From Asticcacaulis sp. MM231 (GTDB lineage Bacteria > Pseudomonadota > Alphaproteobacteria > Caulobacterales > Caulobacteraceae): 64,000 nt of DNA. A program made the translations under genes and the position numbers. Location: contig NZ_OZ075108.1 in the NCBI RefSeq assembly GCF_964186625.1, positions 1,860,001-1,924,000 of the forward strand, read 5' to 3'. The first letter of the stretch is position 1, and each line of letters opens with the position of its first letter. The notes beneath the pieces were generated by a model. The model saw only the letters and a list, made by a program, of their open reading frames with translations, made no database searches and was not told the DNA's origin. Of this stretch, positions 19,143-29,034 are shown in pieces.

Positions 19143-19630
19143 TTTCGCGCATTATCTCAGGCCTCAAGGGCGCGCTGCTGCTTGATTTCGTCGGGGCCAC
19201 CTTCCTGGCGCTCAAGTACATGCTGAAGCCCAAGGCCACGATCAACTATCCTTTTGAGAAGGGACCGCTCAGCCCGCGCTTCCGTGGTGAGCACGCCCTG
19301 CGCCGTTACGAAAACGGCGAAGAGCGCTGCATCGCCTGCAAGCTGTGCGAAGCCATCTGCCCGGCGCAGGCCATCACCATCGAGGCCGAACCGCGTGCCG
19401 ACGGCAGCCGCCGCACCACGCGCTACGACATCGACATGGTGAAGTGCATCTATTGCGGTCTCTGTCAGGAAGCCTGCCCGGTTGACGCCATCGTCGAGGG
19501 GCCAAACTTTGAATTTGCGACCGATACCCGTGAAGAACTTCTCTATGACAAGCAACGACTTCTGGCCAATGGCGATCGCTGGGAACGCGAAATCGCCAAG
19601 TCGCTCGAACTTGACGCGCCTTACCGGTAA
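19139..19630 (+). CDS. nuoI: NADH-quinone oxidoreductase subunit I
   Basis: Peripheral ferredoxin-type subunit (163 residues) with clusters N6a and N6b. Both 4Fe-4S motifs are complete: [16 protein letters not shown] and [17 protein letters not shown]-terminal residues 1-30 are amphipathic and contact the membrane arm. Start overlaps nuoH; nuoJ follows after 23 bases. Confidence 0.97.
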   Translation: MISRIISGLKGALLLDFVGATFLALKYMLKPKATINYPFEKGPLSPRFRGEHALRRYENGEERCIACKLCEAICPAQAITIEAEPRADGSRRTTRYDIDMVKCIYCGLCQEACPVDAIVEGPNFEFATDTREELLYDKQRLLANGDRWEREIAKSLELDAPYR

Positions 19631-19653
19631 CAGGCAGAAAAGAGCATAATGAT

Positions 19654-20268
19654 ATGAACCTTATCGCCATCGCCTTTTATCTTATGGCGGCCGTGACCCT
19701 GGTCTCCGGACTTATGGTCATCACCGCCAAGAACCCGGTGCACAGCGTGCTGTACCTCATCCTCGCCTTCTTCTCGGCGGCAGGTTTGTTCGTACTTCTC
19801 GGCGCCGAGTTCCTCGCCATGCTTCTGGTCGTCGTTTATGTCGGCGCCGTGGCCGTCCTCTTCCTGTTCGTCGTCATGATGCTGGATGTCGATTTCGTCA
19901 AACTCCGCCAGGGTTTCGCCAACTATCTGCCGATCGGCATTGTCGTCGGCGCCGTGCTGATGTTTGAACTGATCATGATCAGCATCGCCGTTGCCGAAAA
20001 GGGTGCCGCCGCCGGCAATCAGCCTCTGGTCGCTTCGGCCAGTGAGTCGAACATCAAGATGATCGGCCACGCGCTCTATTCGACCTATGTCTATCTGTTC
20101 GAAGCCGCTGGTTTCGTGCTTCTGGTGGCCATGATCGGCGCCATCGTTCTTACCCTGCGCACACGTCCTAATGTGAAGCGTCAGGACATCCATACCCAGG
20201 TCACGCGTCGTCGCAAGGATGCGGTCGAAATCGTGCCTGTCAAAACCGGAGAAGGTATTTCGGAATGA
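19654..20268 (+). CDS. nuoJ: NADH-quinone oxidoreductase subunit J
   Basis: Membrane subunit of 204 residues with five predicted helices. The conserved third helix region [20 protein letters not shown] with its pi-bulge is present. A charged C-terminal tail of about 30 residues (from [15 protein letters not shown]) lies in the cytoplasm. The nuoK ATG overlaps its stop by four bases. Confidence 0.96.
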   Translation: MNLIAIAFYLMAAVTLVSGLMVITAKNPVHSVLYLILAFFSAAGLFVLLGAEFLAMLLVVVYVGAVAVLFLFVVMMLDVDFVKLRQGFANYLPIGIVVGAVLMFELIMISIAVAEKGAAAGNQPLVASASESNIKMIGHALYSTYVYLFEAAGFVLLVAMIGAIVLTLRTRPNVKRQDIHTQVTRRRKDAVEIVPVKTGEGISE

Positions 20269-20573
20269 CTATAGATCTTGTCCACTATCTCACGGTTTCC
20301 GCCATCCTGTTCACCATCGGTGTGCTCGGAATCTTCCTCAACCGCCGCAACGTCATCATCATCCTGATGTCGATCGAACTGATCCTGCTGGCGGTCAATA
20401 TCAATTTCGTGGCCTTCTCGGCTTACCTGCATGATGTGCAGGGCCAGATCATGGCCATGTTCGTGCTGACAGTCGCGGCCGCTGAAGCCGCCGTCGGCCT
20501 CGCCATCCTCGTGACCTTCTTCCGTAATCGCGGCGACATCGCCGTCGATGACGCCAGCATGATGAAAGGATAA
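20265..20573 (+). CDS. nuoK: NADH-quinone oxidoreductase subunit K
   Basis: Small three-helix membrane subunit, 102 residues. The two functional glutamates of the family are visible in [15 protein letters not shown] and in [14 protein letters not shown]. Coupled to nuoJ by an ATGA overlap; nuoL starts five bases downstream. Confidence 0.97.
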   Translation: MTIDLVHYLTVSAILFTIGVLGIFLNRRNVIIILMSIELILLAVNINFVAFSAYLHDVQGQIMAMFVLTVAAAEAAVGLAILVTFFRNRGDIAVDDASMMKG

Positions 20574-20578
20574 GCATC

Positions 20579-22729
20579 GTGCTAACTGCTCACGCCGCCG
20601 CCGAAATCTCCCACAGCCTCGTACCGGCCGCTCACGCCGCCGTTGTCGGTCCGCTGTCGGGTGGCATGGCCACTATCGTAACCCTTTGCGTGTTCGCGCC
20701 GATCATCGGTGCCATGATTGTCGGCGCCTTCGGACGCTTCCTTGGCAATATCGTTTCGCAAACCATCACCACCGGCCTGTTGTTCCTGGCCTGTGCGCTC
20801 GGCTGGTACACCTTCATCCAGCACACCTGGGGCGGAATGGCGGACTTTACCGTCAACGTCCTGCCGTTCATCAATATCGATACCTTCCACTCCGCGTGGT
20901 CGATCCGCGTTGATGCGCTCTCGGCCACCATGCTGATCGTGGTGACCTCGGTGTCGTCGCTCGTCCACCTCTATAGCTGGGGCTATATGAGCGAAGACCC
21001 GTCGCGTCCGCGCTTCTTCGCCTATCTGTCGCTTTTCACCTTCGCCATGCTGATGCTGGTGACCGCCGCTGACTTTATGCAGTTGTTCTTCGGCTGGGAA
21101 GGGGTGGGGCTGGCGTCCTATCTGCTCATCGGCTTCTGGTATCACAAGGACAGCGCGTCTTCGGCCGCCATCAAGGCCTTCGTCGTCAACCGCGTCGGCG
21201 ACTTTGGTTTTGCCCTCGGTATCATGACGGTCTACTGGCAGTTCGGCACGATCAACTTCCATGAGTTTTTCCCGCTGATTGCATCGCATCAGGGACAGAC
21301 CTGGGAATTCCTCGGTCAGAGCTTCTCGGCGCTCGATCTCGCCGCCTTCCTGCTGTTTATCGGCGCCATGGGTAAGTCGGCGCAGTTCTTCCTGCACACC
21401 TGGCTGCCCGACGCCATGGAAGGCCCGACTCCTGTGTCGGCCCTGATCCACGCCGCCACCATGGTCACCGCCGGTGTTTATATGGTGTGTCTGCTGTCGC
21501 CGCTGTTCGAATACGCCCCTGTGGCCAAGATGATTGTCGCCTATATCGGCGCCATCACCGCCATCTTCGCGGCCTCGATCGGCTTTACGCAAAACGACAT
21601 CAAGCGCGTCATCGCCTATTCGACCTGTTCGCAACTCGGTTACATGTTCTTCGCCGCCGGCGTGGGCGCCTATCAGGCCGCCATGTTCCACCTGTTCACA
21701 CACGCCTTCTTCAAGGCGCTGCTGTTCCTGGGGGCCGGTTCGGTCATTCACGGCATGCACCATGAGCAGGACATGCGCAAAATGGGTGGTCTATGGAAGT
21801 ATCTGCCGATCACCTATGGCGTCATGACCATCGGCACCATCGCCATCACCGGCCTTGGTATCCCTTTCACCGAAATCGGTTTTGCCGGCTTCTTCTCGAA
21901 GGACGCCATCATCGAATCCGCCTGGGCTGGCCACAATACGCCGCAAGGCATGTTCGCCTTCATTATGGGTATTTCGGCCGCGCTCCTGACCTCCTTCTAT
22001 AGCTGGCGCCTGATCGCCATGACCTTCCACGGCAAGAAGCAATGGGAGCATGGGCATGATGACCACCACGCCGAGGTCATCGACGGTCATTCGACCGGCG
22101 AGCCCGATGCTCACGCACACGACGATCACGCACATGACGATCATGGCCATGGTCACGACCACAAGCCGCACGAAAGCCCGTGGGTCATGCTTGTGCCGAT
22201 CATCCTGTTGTCATTCGGTGCTATCTTTGCCGGCTTTATCTTCGCGCCTTACTTCATTGGCGAGCACGCCCATGCGTTCTGGGGGCACGCCATCTTCACG
22301 GCGCCGTCCAACGAGATCATGCATGAGGCTCACCATATCAAGGAAGTCTGGGTCAAGCTTCTCCCCCTGACCGTCACTCTGATCGGTATGGTCATGGCCT
22401 GGTACTTCTATATCCTCAAGCCGAACCTGCCGAAGAAGATGGCCGCCAACAACGGACCGGTCTACACCTTCCTCTACAACAAGTGGTTCTTCGATGAGAT
22501 CTATCAGGCTACCTTCGTCAGGCTCACCAAGTTCCTCGGTGATGTCTTCTGGAAGGTGCTCGATATCAAGATCATCGATAACCTGGGCCCGAACGGTGCG
22601 GCCTGGGCGGCATTGAAGTCGGCCAAGAATCTGGTCAAGACCCAGACCGGTTATGTTTATCACTACGCTTTCGCTATGTTCCTCGGTGTCGTGGGTCTTC
22701 TGACCTATGTCTTCTGGCTGGTTCACTAA
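20579..22729 (+). CDS. nuoL: NADH-quinone oxidoreductase subunit L with histidine-rich insertion
   Basis: Largest antiporter-like proton-pumping subunit, 716 residues, with the usual FFGWEGVGLASYLLIGFW, HTWLPDAMEGPTPVSALIH and a long amphipathic C-terminal helix. Between about residues 484 and 531 (22028-22171) lies a cytoplasmic-loop insertion with 15 His and many Asp, in patterns such as HAHDDHAHDDHGHGHDH, which looks metal-binding and is not needed for the core fold. The proposed start is GTG 20579 (LTAHAAAEISHSL ...); an internal ATG before ATIVTLCVFAPIIG (about residue 31) would give an E. coli-like N-terminus, so the start is uncertain. Confidence 0.95.
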   Translation: MLTAHAAAEISHSLVPAAHAAVVGPLSGGMATIVTLCVFAPIIGAMIVGAFGRFLGNIVSQTITTGLLFLACALGWYTFIQHTWGGMADFTVNVLPFINIDTFHSAWSIRVDALSATMLIVVTSVSSLVHLYSWGYMSEDPSRPRFFAYLSLFTFAMLMLVTAADFMQLFFGWEGVGLASYLLIGFWYHKDSASSAAIKAFVVNRVGDFGFALGIMTVYWQFGTINFHEFFPLIASHQGQTWEFLGQSFSALDLAAFLLFIGAMGKSAQFFLHTWLPDAMEGPTPVSALIHAATMVTAGVYMVCLLSPLFEYAPVAKMIVAYIGAITAIFAASIGFTQNDIKRVIAYSTCSQLGYMFFAAGVGAYQAAMFHLFTHAFFKALLFLGAGSVIHGMHHEQDMRKMGGLWKYLPITYGVMTIGTIAITGLGIPFTEIGFAGFFSKDAIIESAWAGHNTPQGMFAFIMGISAALLTSFYSWRLIAMTFHGKKQWEHGHDDHHAEVIDGHSTGEPDAHAHDDHAHDDHGHGHDHKPHESPWVMLVPIILLSFGAIFAGFIFAPYFIGEHAHAFWGHAIFTAPSNEIMHEAHHIKEVWVKLLPLTVTLIGMVMAWYFYILKPNLPKKMAANNGPVYTFLYNKWFFDEIYQATFVRLTKFLGDVFWKVLDIKIIDNLGPNGAAWAALKSAKNLVKTQTGYVYHYAFAMFLGVVGLLTYVFWLVH

Positions 22730-22735
22730 GGGGAG

Positions 22736-24250
<1,515 letters not shown>

Positions 24251-24266
24251 AGGACGAGCAAGCATT

Positions 24267-25694
24267 ATGGACTATCATCTCGCTCTCAGTTTGGCTCTGC
24301 CGGAAACGATCATAGCGGTCAGTTCCCTGCTTATCCTTGTGTTCGGCGCTTTCCGCGGCGATAAGGGCATGGTTTCGATTAGCGCCCTGTGTGGCGTGGC
24401 CCTGATCGCCGCTGCCTTCGCTGCGGCCTTTGCCCAACCCGGCACGGCCTTTTCTGGCGCTTTTGTTCTGGATGGCGTGGCACAGTTCGCCAAGGTCGCC
24501 ATCTATATCGCTGCCCTCTTTATCATCGTGCTGGGGCAGGGCTACTTCGATCGTCTCGGCGCCCGTCGTTTCGAATTCCCGATCCTGATCCTGCTGGCCA
24601 CGCTCGGCATGAGCATGATGGTGTCGGCCGGCGACCTGATCTCGCTCTATGTCGGTCTCGAACTGCAATCGCTGGCGCTCTACGTGCTAGCAGCTTTCCG
24701 CCGCGATGACGCTAAGTCGTCGGAAGCCGGCCTCAAGTATTTCGTCCTGGGCGCTCTGTCGTCCGGTATGCTGCTCTATGGTGCATCGCTGATCTACGGT
24801 TTCGCCGGTTCGATGAACTTCCACGCCATCGCGCTTTCGGCCAGCACCAACCTCAATGTCGGCCTGATCTTCGGTCTTGTCTTCCTCATCTGTGGTCTGG
24901 CCTTCAAGGTCTCCGCCGCGCCCTTCCATATGTGGACGCCTGACGTTTACGAAGGCGCCCCGACCCCGGTCGTCGCCTTCTTCGCCGGCGCGCCGAAGTT
25001 CGCCGCCATGGTGCTGTTCGCCCGTGTGCTGCAAACCGGCTTTGAGACGCAGGTCGAACAGTGGCGCCAGGTCATTCTGGTTCTGGCTGTCCTGTCCTTT
25101 ATCGTTGGCGCCCTCGGTGGCCTGATGCAAAAGGATATCAAGCGACTGCTGGCCTATTCGTCGATCTCCAACATGGGCTACGCGCTTCTGGCCATCGCCG
25201 CTGGTGCGGTCGGCATTCCGGCTCTGCTGTTGTTCTTTGTCCTCTACATGGTCGATACGCTGGGTCTGTTTACCGTCCAGATGGCGCTGAGCCGGAAGGG
25301 CGAGCCGGTTACCCGCATCGACCAACTCGCCGGTCTGGCCAAGAGCAACATGCCGCTGACCGTGGTCATTACCATACTGGCGCTTTCGGTTCTGGGCATG
25401 CCGCCTTTCGGTGGTTTCTGGGCAAAGTACTTCGTGTTTGGCGCCGCTATTTCTGCCGGTCTTTGGTGGTTCGCCGCCGCAGGTCTTGTCGCCTCGGTTG
25501 TCGCCGCCTTCTACTACCTGCGCATTATCAAGCTGATGTGGTTCGATGCGCCGGTGGGCGAAGTTGATAAGTCGCCGGCCGAGACCAGGTGGATTGCCTA
25601 TGCCGCAGCTGCCTTCTCGTTCCCTGGCGTGATCATTTTCCTGATCTATGCCTACCCGCTGGCGCAATCCGCGGCTCAGGGTTTCGGACACTAA
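24267..25694 (+). CDS. nuoN: NADH-quinone oxidoreductase subunit N
   Basis: Third antiporter-like subunit of the membrane arm, 475 residues. Motifs include SLYVGLELQSLALYVL, AAPFHMWTPDVYEGAPTP and LAYSSISNMGYALL. The ATG at 24267 after AAAGGACGAGCA gives the normal N-terminus DYHLALSLALPE; an in-frame ATG at 24156 inside nuoM would add 37 unrelated residues. Last nuo gene; the next gene begins immediately after its stop. Confidence 0.97.
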   Translation: MDYHLALSLALPETIIAVSSLLILVFGAFRGDKGMVSISALCGVALIAAAFAAAFAQPGTAFSGAFVLDGVAQFAKVAIYIAALFIIVLGQGYFDRLGARRFEFPILILLATLGMSMMVSAGDLISLYVGLELQSLALYVLAAFRRDDAKSSEAGLKYFVLGALSSGMLLYGASLIYGFAGSMNFHAIALSASTNLNVGLIFGLVFLICGLAFKVSAAPFHMWTPDVYEGAPTPVVAFFAGAPKFAAMVLFARVLQTGFETQVEQWRQVILVLAVLSFIVGALGGLMQKDIKRLLAYSSISNMGYALLAIAAGAVGIPALLLFFVLYMVDTLGLFTVQMALSRKGEPVTRIDQLAGLAKSNMPLTVVITILALSVLGMPPFGGFWAKYFVFGAAISAGLWWFAAAGLVASVVAAFYYLRIIKLMWFDAPVGEVDKSPAETRWIAYAAAAFSFPGVIIFLIYAYPLAQSAAQGFGH

Positions 25695-26462
25695 TTGGCT
25701 GTGGCCGATTTTGAAATCTTCGACACCCTGTCATCGACCCAGGATCTTGGCCTGGCGCGGGTGCGGGCAGGGCGGCCCGGCTCAGGCTGGATTCTGACGA
25801 AGGAACAGACCAAGGGCATTGGCCGGCACGGTAAGACCTGGGTCGGCACCAAGGGTAATTTCATGGCCTCCCGCTGGGAGGTCATGGAAATTGATGTGCG
25901 CCTGGTGCCGCAATTATCCTTCATCGTGGCCCTGGCCGTCTACGAGATGCTGCGCCCCTTGGTGCCCGATACCGAACAAGCGATGCGTATCAAGTGGCCA
26001 AACGATGTTCTGCATCGAGGACGCAAGCTGTGCGGCATCATTGTCCAGACGGAGGCTTCCCAAAAGCCCGGCCATCTTGGTGTTGTCATCGGTATCGGCA
26101 TCAATATGCGCGCCGCCCCGATACTGGAAAACTACCTGACCGTTTCGCTGCGCGATATCAGTCCGCAAGCGAAAAACCTTGATCCTGTCGCCCTGATGCA
26201 CAAGCTCAATGGTCATCTCGATGGCGTGCTTGATCTCTGGCGCAGCAAGGATTTCAGCGACATCGCCAAGGCTTGGCTCAAGCGCGCCTACGGTCGTGAT
26301 CGCATTTTAAACCTCACACACGAAGGCAGAACGGTTTCCGGTCATATAAAGGGGCTGGATGAGTTTGGAGGACTGAAAATCCAAGCGACGGACGGACAGA
26401 TATACACTGTCACCGGCGGCGAGATCACTTACGGAGAACTGATTGATGCTGCTGGCCATTGA
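25695..26462 (+). CDS. birA: Biotin--[acetyl-CoA-carboxylase] ligase
   Basis: Attaches biotin to carboxylase carrier protein through biotinyl-AMP. The protein (255 residues) has the catalytic core only: [11 protein letters not shown], the biotin/ATP loop [23 protein letters not shown] and [11 protein letters not shown], then a small SH3-like C-domain. The N-terminal repressor helix-turn-helix of E. coli BirA is absent, so it should not regulate transcription. The start is either TTG 25695, touching the nuoN stop, or GTG 25701. The nuoN-birA-coaX-rnj order is widespread in alphaproteobacteria. Confidence 0.94.
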   Translation: MAVADFEIFDTLSSTQDLGLARVRAGRPGSGWILTKEQTKGIGRHGKTWVGTKGNFMASRWEVMEIDVRLVPQLSFIVALAVYEMLRPLVPDTEQAMRIKWPNDVLHRGRKLCGIIVQTEASQKPGHLGVVIGIGINMRAAPILENYLTVSLRDISPQAKNLDPVALMHKLNGHLDGVLDLWRSKDFSDIAKAWLKRAYGRDRILNLTHEGRTVSGHIKGLDEFGGLKIQATDGQIYTVTGGEITYGELIDAAGH

Positions 26463-27228
26463 ACAAGGCAATACCAACACACTGTTCGCCATTCATGATG
26501 GCAAGGCGTGGGTCGCCCAGTGGCGGGTGGCCACCGAAACGACACGTACCGCTGATGAATACGCCGCCTGGCTTTATCAGTTAATGCAAATGAATGACCT
26601 CGACTTCAAGGTCATTGATGACTGCATCATATCGTCGGTCGTGCCGCAATCGCTGTTCAATCTGCGCAAGCTCTGCCAACGCTATTTCGACCGCCAACCC
26701 TATGTCATCGGCGAAAACACCCACCTTGGCATCGATATCCGCATCGACAAGCCACGTGAAGCCGGTGCGGATCGCCTGGTCAATGCCATCGGCGGCCATA
26801 TCAAATATGACGGTCCGCTGATCATCATCGATTCCGGCACGGCCACCACGTTTGATGTGGTGGCGGCGGATGGCGGTTACGAAGGCGGCGCCATAGCGCC
26901 CGGCATCAATCTTTCGATGCAGGCGCTGCATCAGGCAGCGGCTAAGCTTCCGCGCATAGCCATTGAAAAGCCCAACCGTAAGATCGGCAAGGATACGGTC
27001 AGCGCCATGCAGACTGGTATCTTCTGGGGCTATGTCGGCCTGATCGAGTATCTTGTCGCCTCCATCCAGGGCGAATATGGGCAAAAGATGACGGTCATCG
27101 CCACGGGAGGGGTGGTTTCTCTGTTTGAAGGTGCTACAGACAAGATCGATTATTTCGACCACGATCTGACCTTGCGCGGACTTCTCGAAATTTATAAGCG
27201 AACGCTGGCGACGTCAGCCGCGTCCTGA
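26446..27228 (+). CDS. coaX: Type III pantothenate kinase
   Basis: First step of coenzyme A synthesis, ATP-dependent phosphorylation of pantothenate; ASKHA fold, 260 residues. Motifs are [18 protein letters not shown] (phosphate 1), the pantothenate site [15 protein letters not shown] and [14 protein letters not shown]. The usual first Asp of the DxGNT motif is Glu here. ATG 26446 has GGAGA upstream and overlaps birA by 17 bases. Confidence 0.93.
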   Translation: MLLAIEQGNTNTLFAIHDGKAWVAQWRVATETTRTADEYAAWLYQLMQMNDLDFKVIDDCIISSVVPQSLFNLRKLCQRYFDRQPYVIGENTHLGIDIRIDKPREAGADRLVNAIGGHIKYDGPLIIIDSGTATTFDVVAADGGYEGGAIAPGINLSMQALHQAAAKLPRIAIEKPNRKIGKDTVSAMQTGIFWGYVGLIEYLVASIQGEYGQKMTVIATGGVVSLFEGATDKIDYFDHDLTLRGLLEIYKRTLATSAAS

Positions 27229-27245
27229 TTGGCATACGAATAAAA

Positions 27246-28913
27246 ATGAAAAAGAAGTCAAACGAACTGGTGTTCCTGCCGCTTGGCGGGTCCAATGAAA
27301 TCGGCATGAACCTGAACCTGTATGGGTTCGGGCCTGCCGATGACCGTCAGTGGATTATCGCTGATGTGGGCGTCACCTTCGGCGATCTGACCACGCCGGG
27401 CATCGAGGTGATCGTGCCCGATCCGGAATTCCTGATCGGCGAAAATATCCTCGGCATCATCCTGACCCACGCGCATGAAGACCATATCGGTGCGCTCGGC
27501 TGGCTGTGGGACAAGATCAAGGCGCCGGTTTTCGCCACGCCGTTCACAGCCTTTCTGGTGCGTGAAAAGCTGCGTGAAGCGGGCGTCGATGATTGCGACC
27601 TGACCGAAGTGCCGCTGAACGGCAATGTCAAGCTTGGGCCGTTTGATATTGATTATATTACGCTTACGCACTCGATCGCCGAGCCCAATGGTCTGGCTAT
27701 CCGCACCGAACTGGGTACAATCTTCCATACGGGTGACTGGAAGTTTGACGAGGCGCCCATCACTGGCGCCCCGACCGATATCCCCGCCATACGCAAACTG
27801 GGCGACGAAGGTCTTCTGGCCATGGTTTGTGATTCGACCAATGTGTTCGTCGAAGGCCGTGCCGGCTCGGAAGAGGATGTGCGCGTAGAACTGACCGAGG
27901 TCATCAAGGGCTTGAAAAAGCGCGTCGCCGTCGCCTGTTTCGCCTCCAATGTCGCGCGGGTCAATTCGGTGATGCGCGCCGCCATGGAAGCCGGCCGAAA
28001 GGTTTGTCTGGTCGGCCGTTCGATGCACCGCATCACCGCCGCCGCCCGTCACGTTGGTCTGCTGGCCGGCATTCCTGATCCGGTAAGCGAAGGCGAGGCC
28101 CAGCACCTCAAGGCCAACGAAGTGCTTTATCTCTGCACGGGTTCGCAAGGCGAGCCACGCGCCGCCCTGTCACGCATCGCTGACGGCAACCACCCGCTCG
28201 TCAAGCTCAAGGAAGGCGACGCCTGCGTCTTCTCTTCGCGCGTCATTCCCGGCAATGAAATCTCGATCCGTTCGTTGCAAAACCGCCTGTCAGATCTCGG
28301 AGTCGCCATCCATACCGAACGCGATCATCCAGGAATCCACGTCTCCGGCCACCCGTGCCGCGACGAATTGAAGGAAATGTACGCGCTGGCCCGTCCGCGC
28401 ATCTCGGTGCCGACGCACGGTGAACGACGCCACCTTTTGAAACATGCGGCCCTGGCGGCAGAAGTGGGCATTGAGGAACAGATCACGCCCCGCAACGGCG
28501 ATATGGTACGTCTTGCGCCGGGTCGCGCGGAAATTATTGACGAAGTGCCGTCCGGTCGTCTGTTCGTCGATGGCGGGCATCTGGTGCCGGAAGCCTCAGA
28601 CGCTCTGCGCGAACGCCGACATGCTGCCCATAACGGTATGATGTTCGTGTCGTTCGCACTCGACAGCAAGAACCGCCTGGCCTCGATCGTCGAGGTGAGG
28701 GGGCTTGGCCTCGCTTACGAGGATGATGACATTATCTCCGATCAGTTGGAGGCGATCTGCCAGAGCGTTGAAAAGGCCATTAAGGCCATGCCGAACGAAG
28801 CGCGGGATGAAGATGAAGGTGTTGAAATCGTCGTGGCGCGTATCGTCAAGAAGGCGGCGCAGTCTATCTGGGGCCGCCGACCGATTGTAGAGACCATCAT
28901 CCTTAGGATATAA
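27246..28913 (+). CDS. rnj: Ribonuclease J
   Basis: Metallo-beta-lactamase/beta-CASP ribonuclease of 555 residues, with 5'-exonuclease and endonuclease roles in RNA turnover and rRNA maturation. Zinc ligands are in THAHEDHIGALGWL, LTHSIAEPNGLA and FHTGDWKFDE; the beta-CASP part has CTGSQGEP and the late SGHPCRDELKEM with PTHGERRHL. It is the last gene of the nuo-birA-coaX group, 17 bases after coaX, and is followed by three inverted repeats, the last a terminator. Confidence 0.95.
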   Translation: MKKKSNELVFLPLGGSNEIGMNLNLYGFGPADDRQWIIADVGVTFGDLTTPGIEVIVPDPEFLIGENILGIILTHAHEDHIGALGWLWDKIKAPVFATPFTAFLVREKLREAGVDDCDLTEVPLNGNVKLGPFDIDYITLTHSIAEPNGLAIRTELGTIFHTGDWKFDEAPITGAPTDIPAIRKLGDEGLLAMVCDSTNVFVEGRAGSEEDVRVELTEVIKGLKKRVAVACFASNVARVNSVMRAAMEAGRKVCLVGRSMHRITAAARHVGLLAGIPDPVSEGEAQHLKANEVLYLCTGSQGEPRAALSRIADGNHPLVKLKEGDACVFSSRVIPGNEISIRSLQNRLSDLGVAIHTERDHPGIHVSGHPCRDELKEMYALARPRISVPTHGERRHLLKHAALAAEVGIEEQITPRNGDMVRLAPGRAEIIDEVPSGRLFVDGGHLVPEASDALRERRHAAHNGMMFVSFALDSKNRLASIVEVRGLGLAYEDDDIISDQLEAICQSVEKAIKAMPNEARDEDEGVEIVVARIVKKAAQSIWGRRPIVETIILRI

Positions 28914-28940
28914 TTCAGCCCAAACGCCGCATGGCTCCTC

Positions 28941-28994
28941 GCAAGGGCTCGGACGGGCGTTGCCCTTGCCAAGGTGCTTTTGAGAGCACCTTGG
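28941..28994. repeat. Two adjacent hairpins after rnj
   Basis: GCAAGGGC/GCCCTTGC arms span about 28941-28969, and a perfect ten-base stem CCAAGGTGCT/AGCACCTTGG spans 28969-28994. Neither has a T run. They sit between the rnj stop and the terminator at 29003 and may protect transcript ends. Confidence 0.6.
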
Positions 28995-29002
28995 AGAATT
29001 CA

Positions 29003-29033
29003 AACGGCCCGCAGAACAAGCGGGCCGTTTTCT
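29003..29033. terminator. Bidirectional terminator between rnj and phaC
   Basis: A perfect stem AACGGCCCGC/GCGGGCCGTT with a seven-base loop, followed by TTTTCT on the plus strand. It serves rnj and, two bases from the phaC stop, may serve the convergent gene too. Confidence 0.85.
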
Positions 29034-29034
29034 A

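Noticed and set aside
20582..21763. 393-codon open frame antisense to nuoL
   Set aside because: Rich in His, Gly, Arg and Glu as expected for the reverse of a membrane protein gene; no start signal or homology recognised.
22028..22171. His-rich segment as a separate metal-binding gene
   Set aside because: It is in frame inside nuoL with intact flanking helices, so it is an insertion in NuoL rather than a gene.
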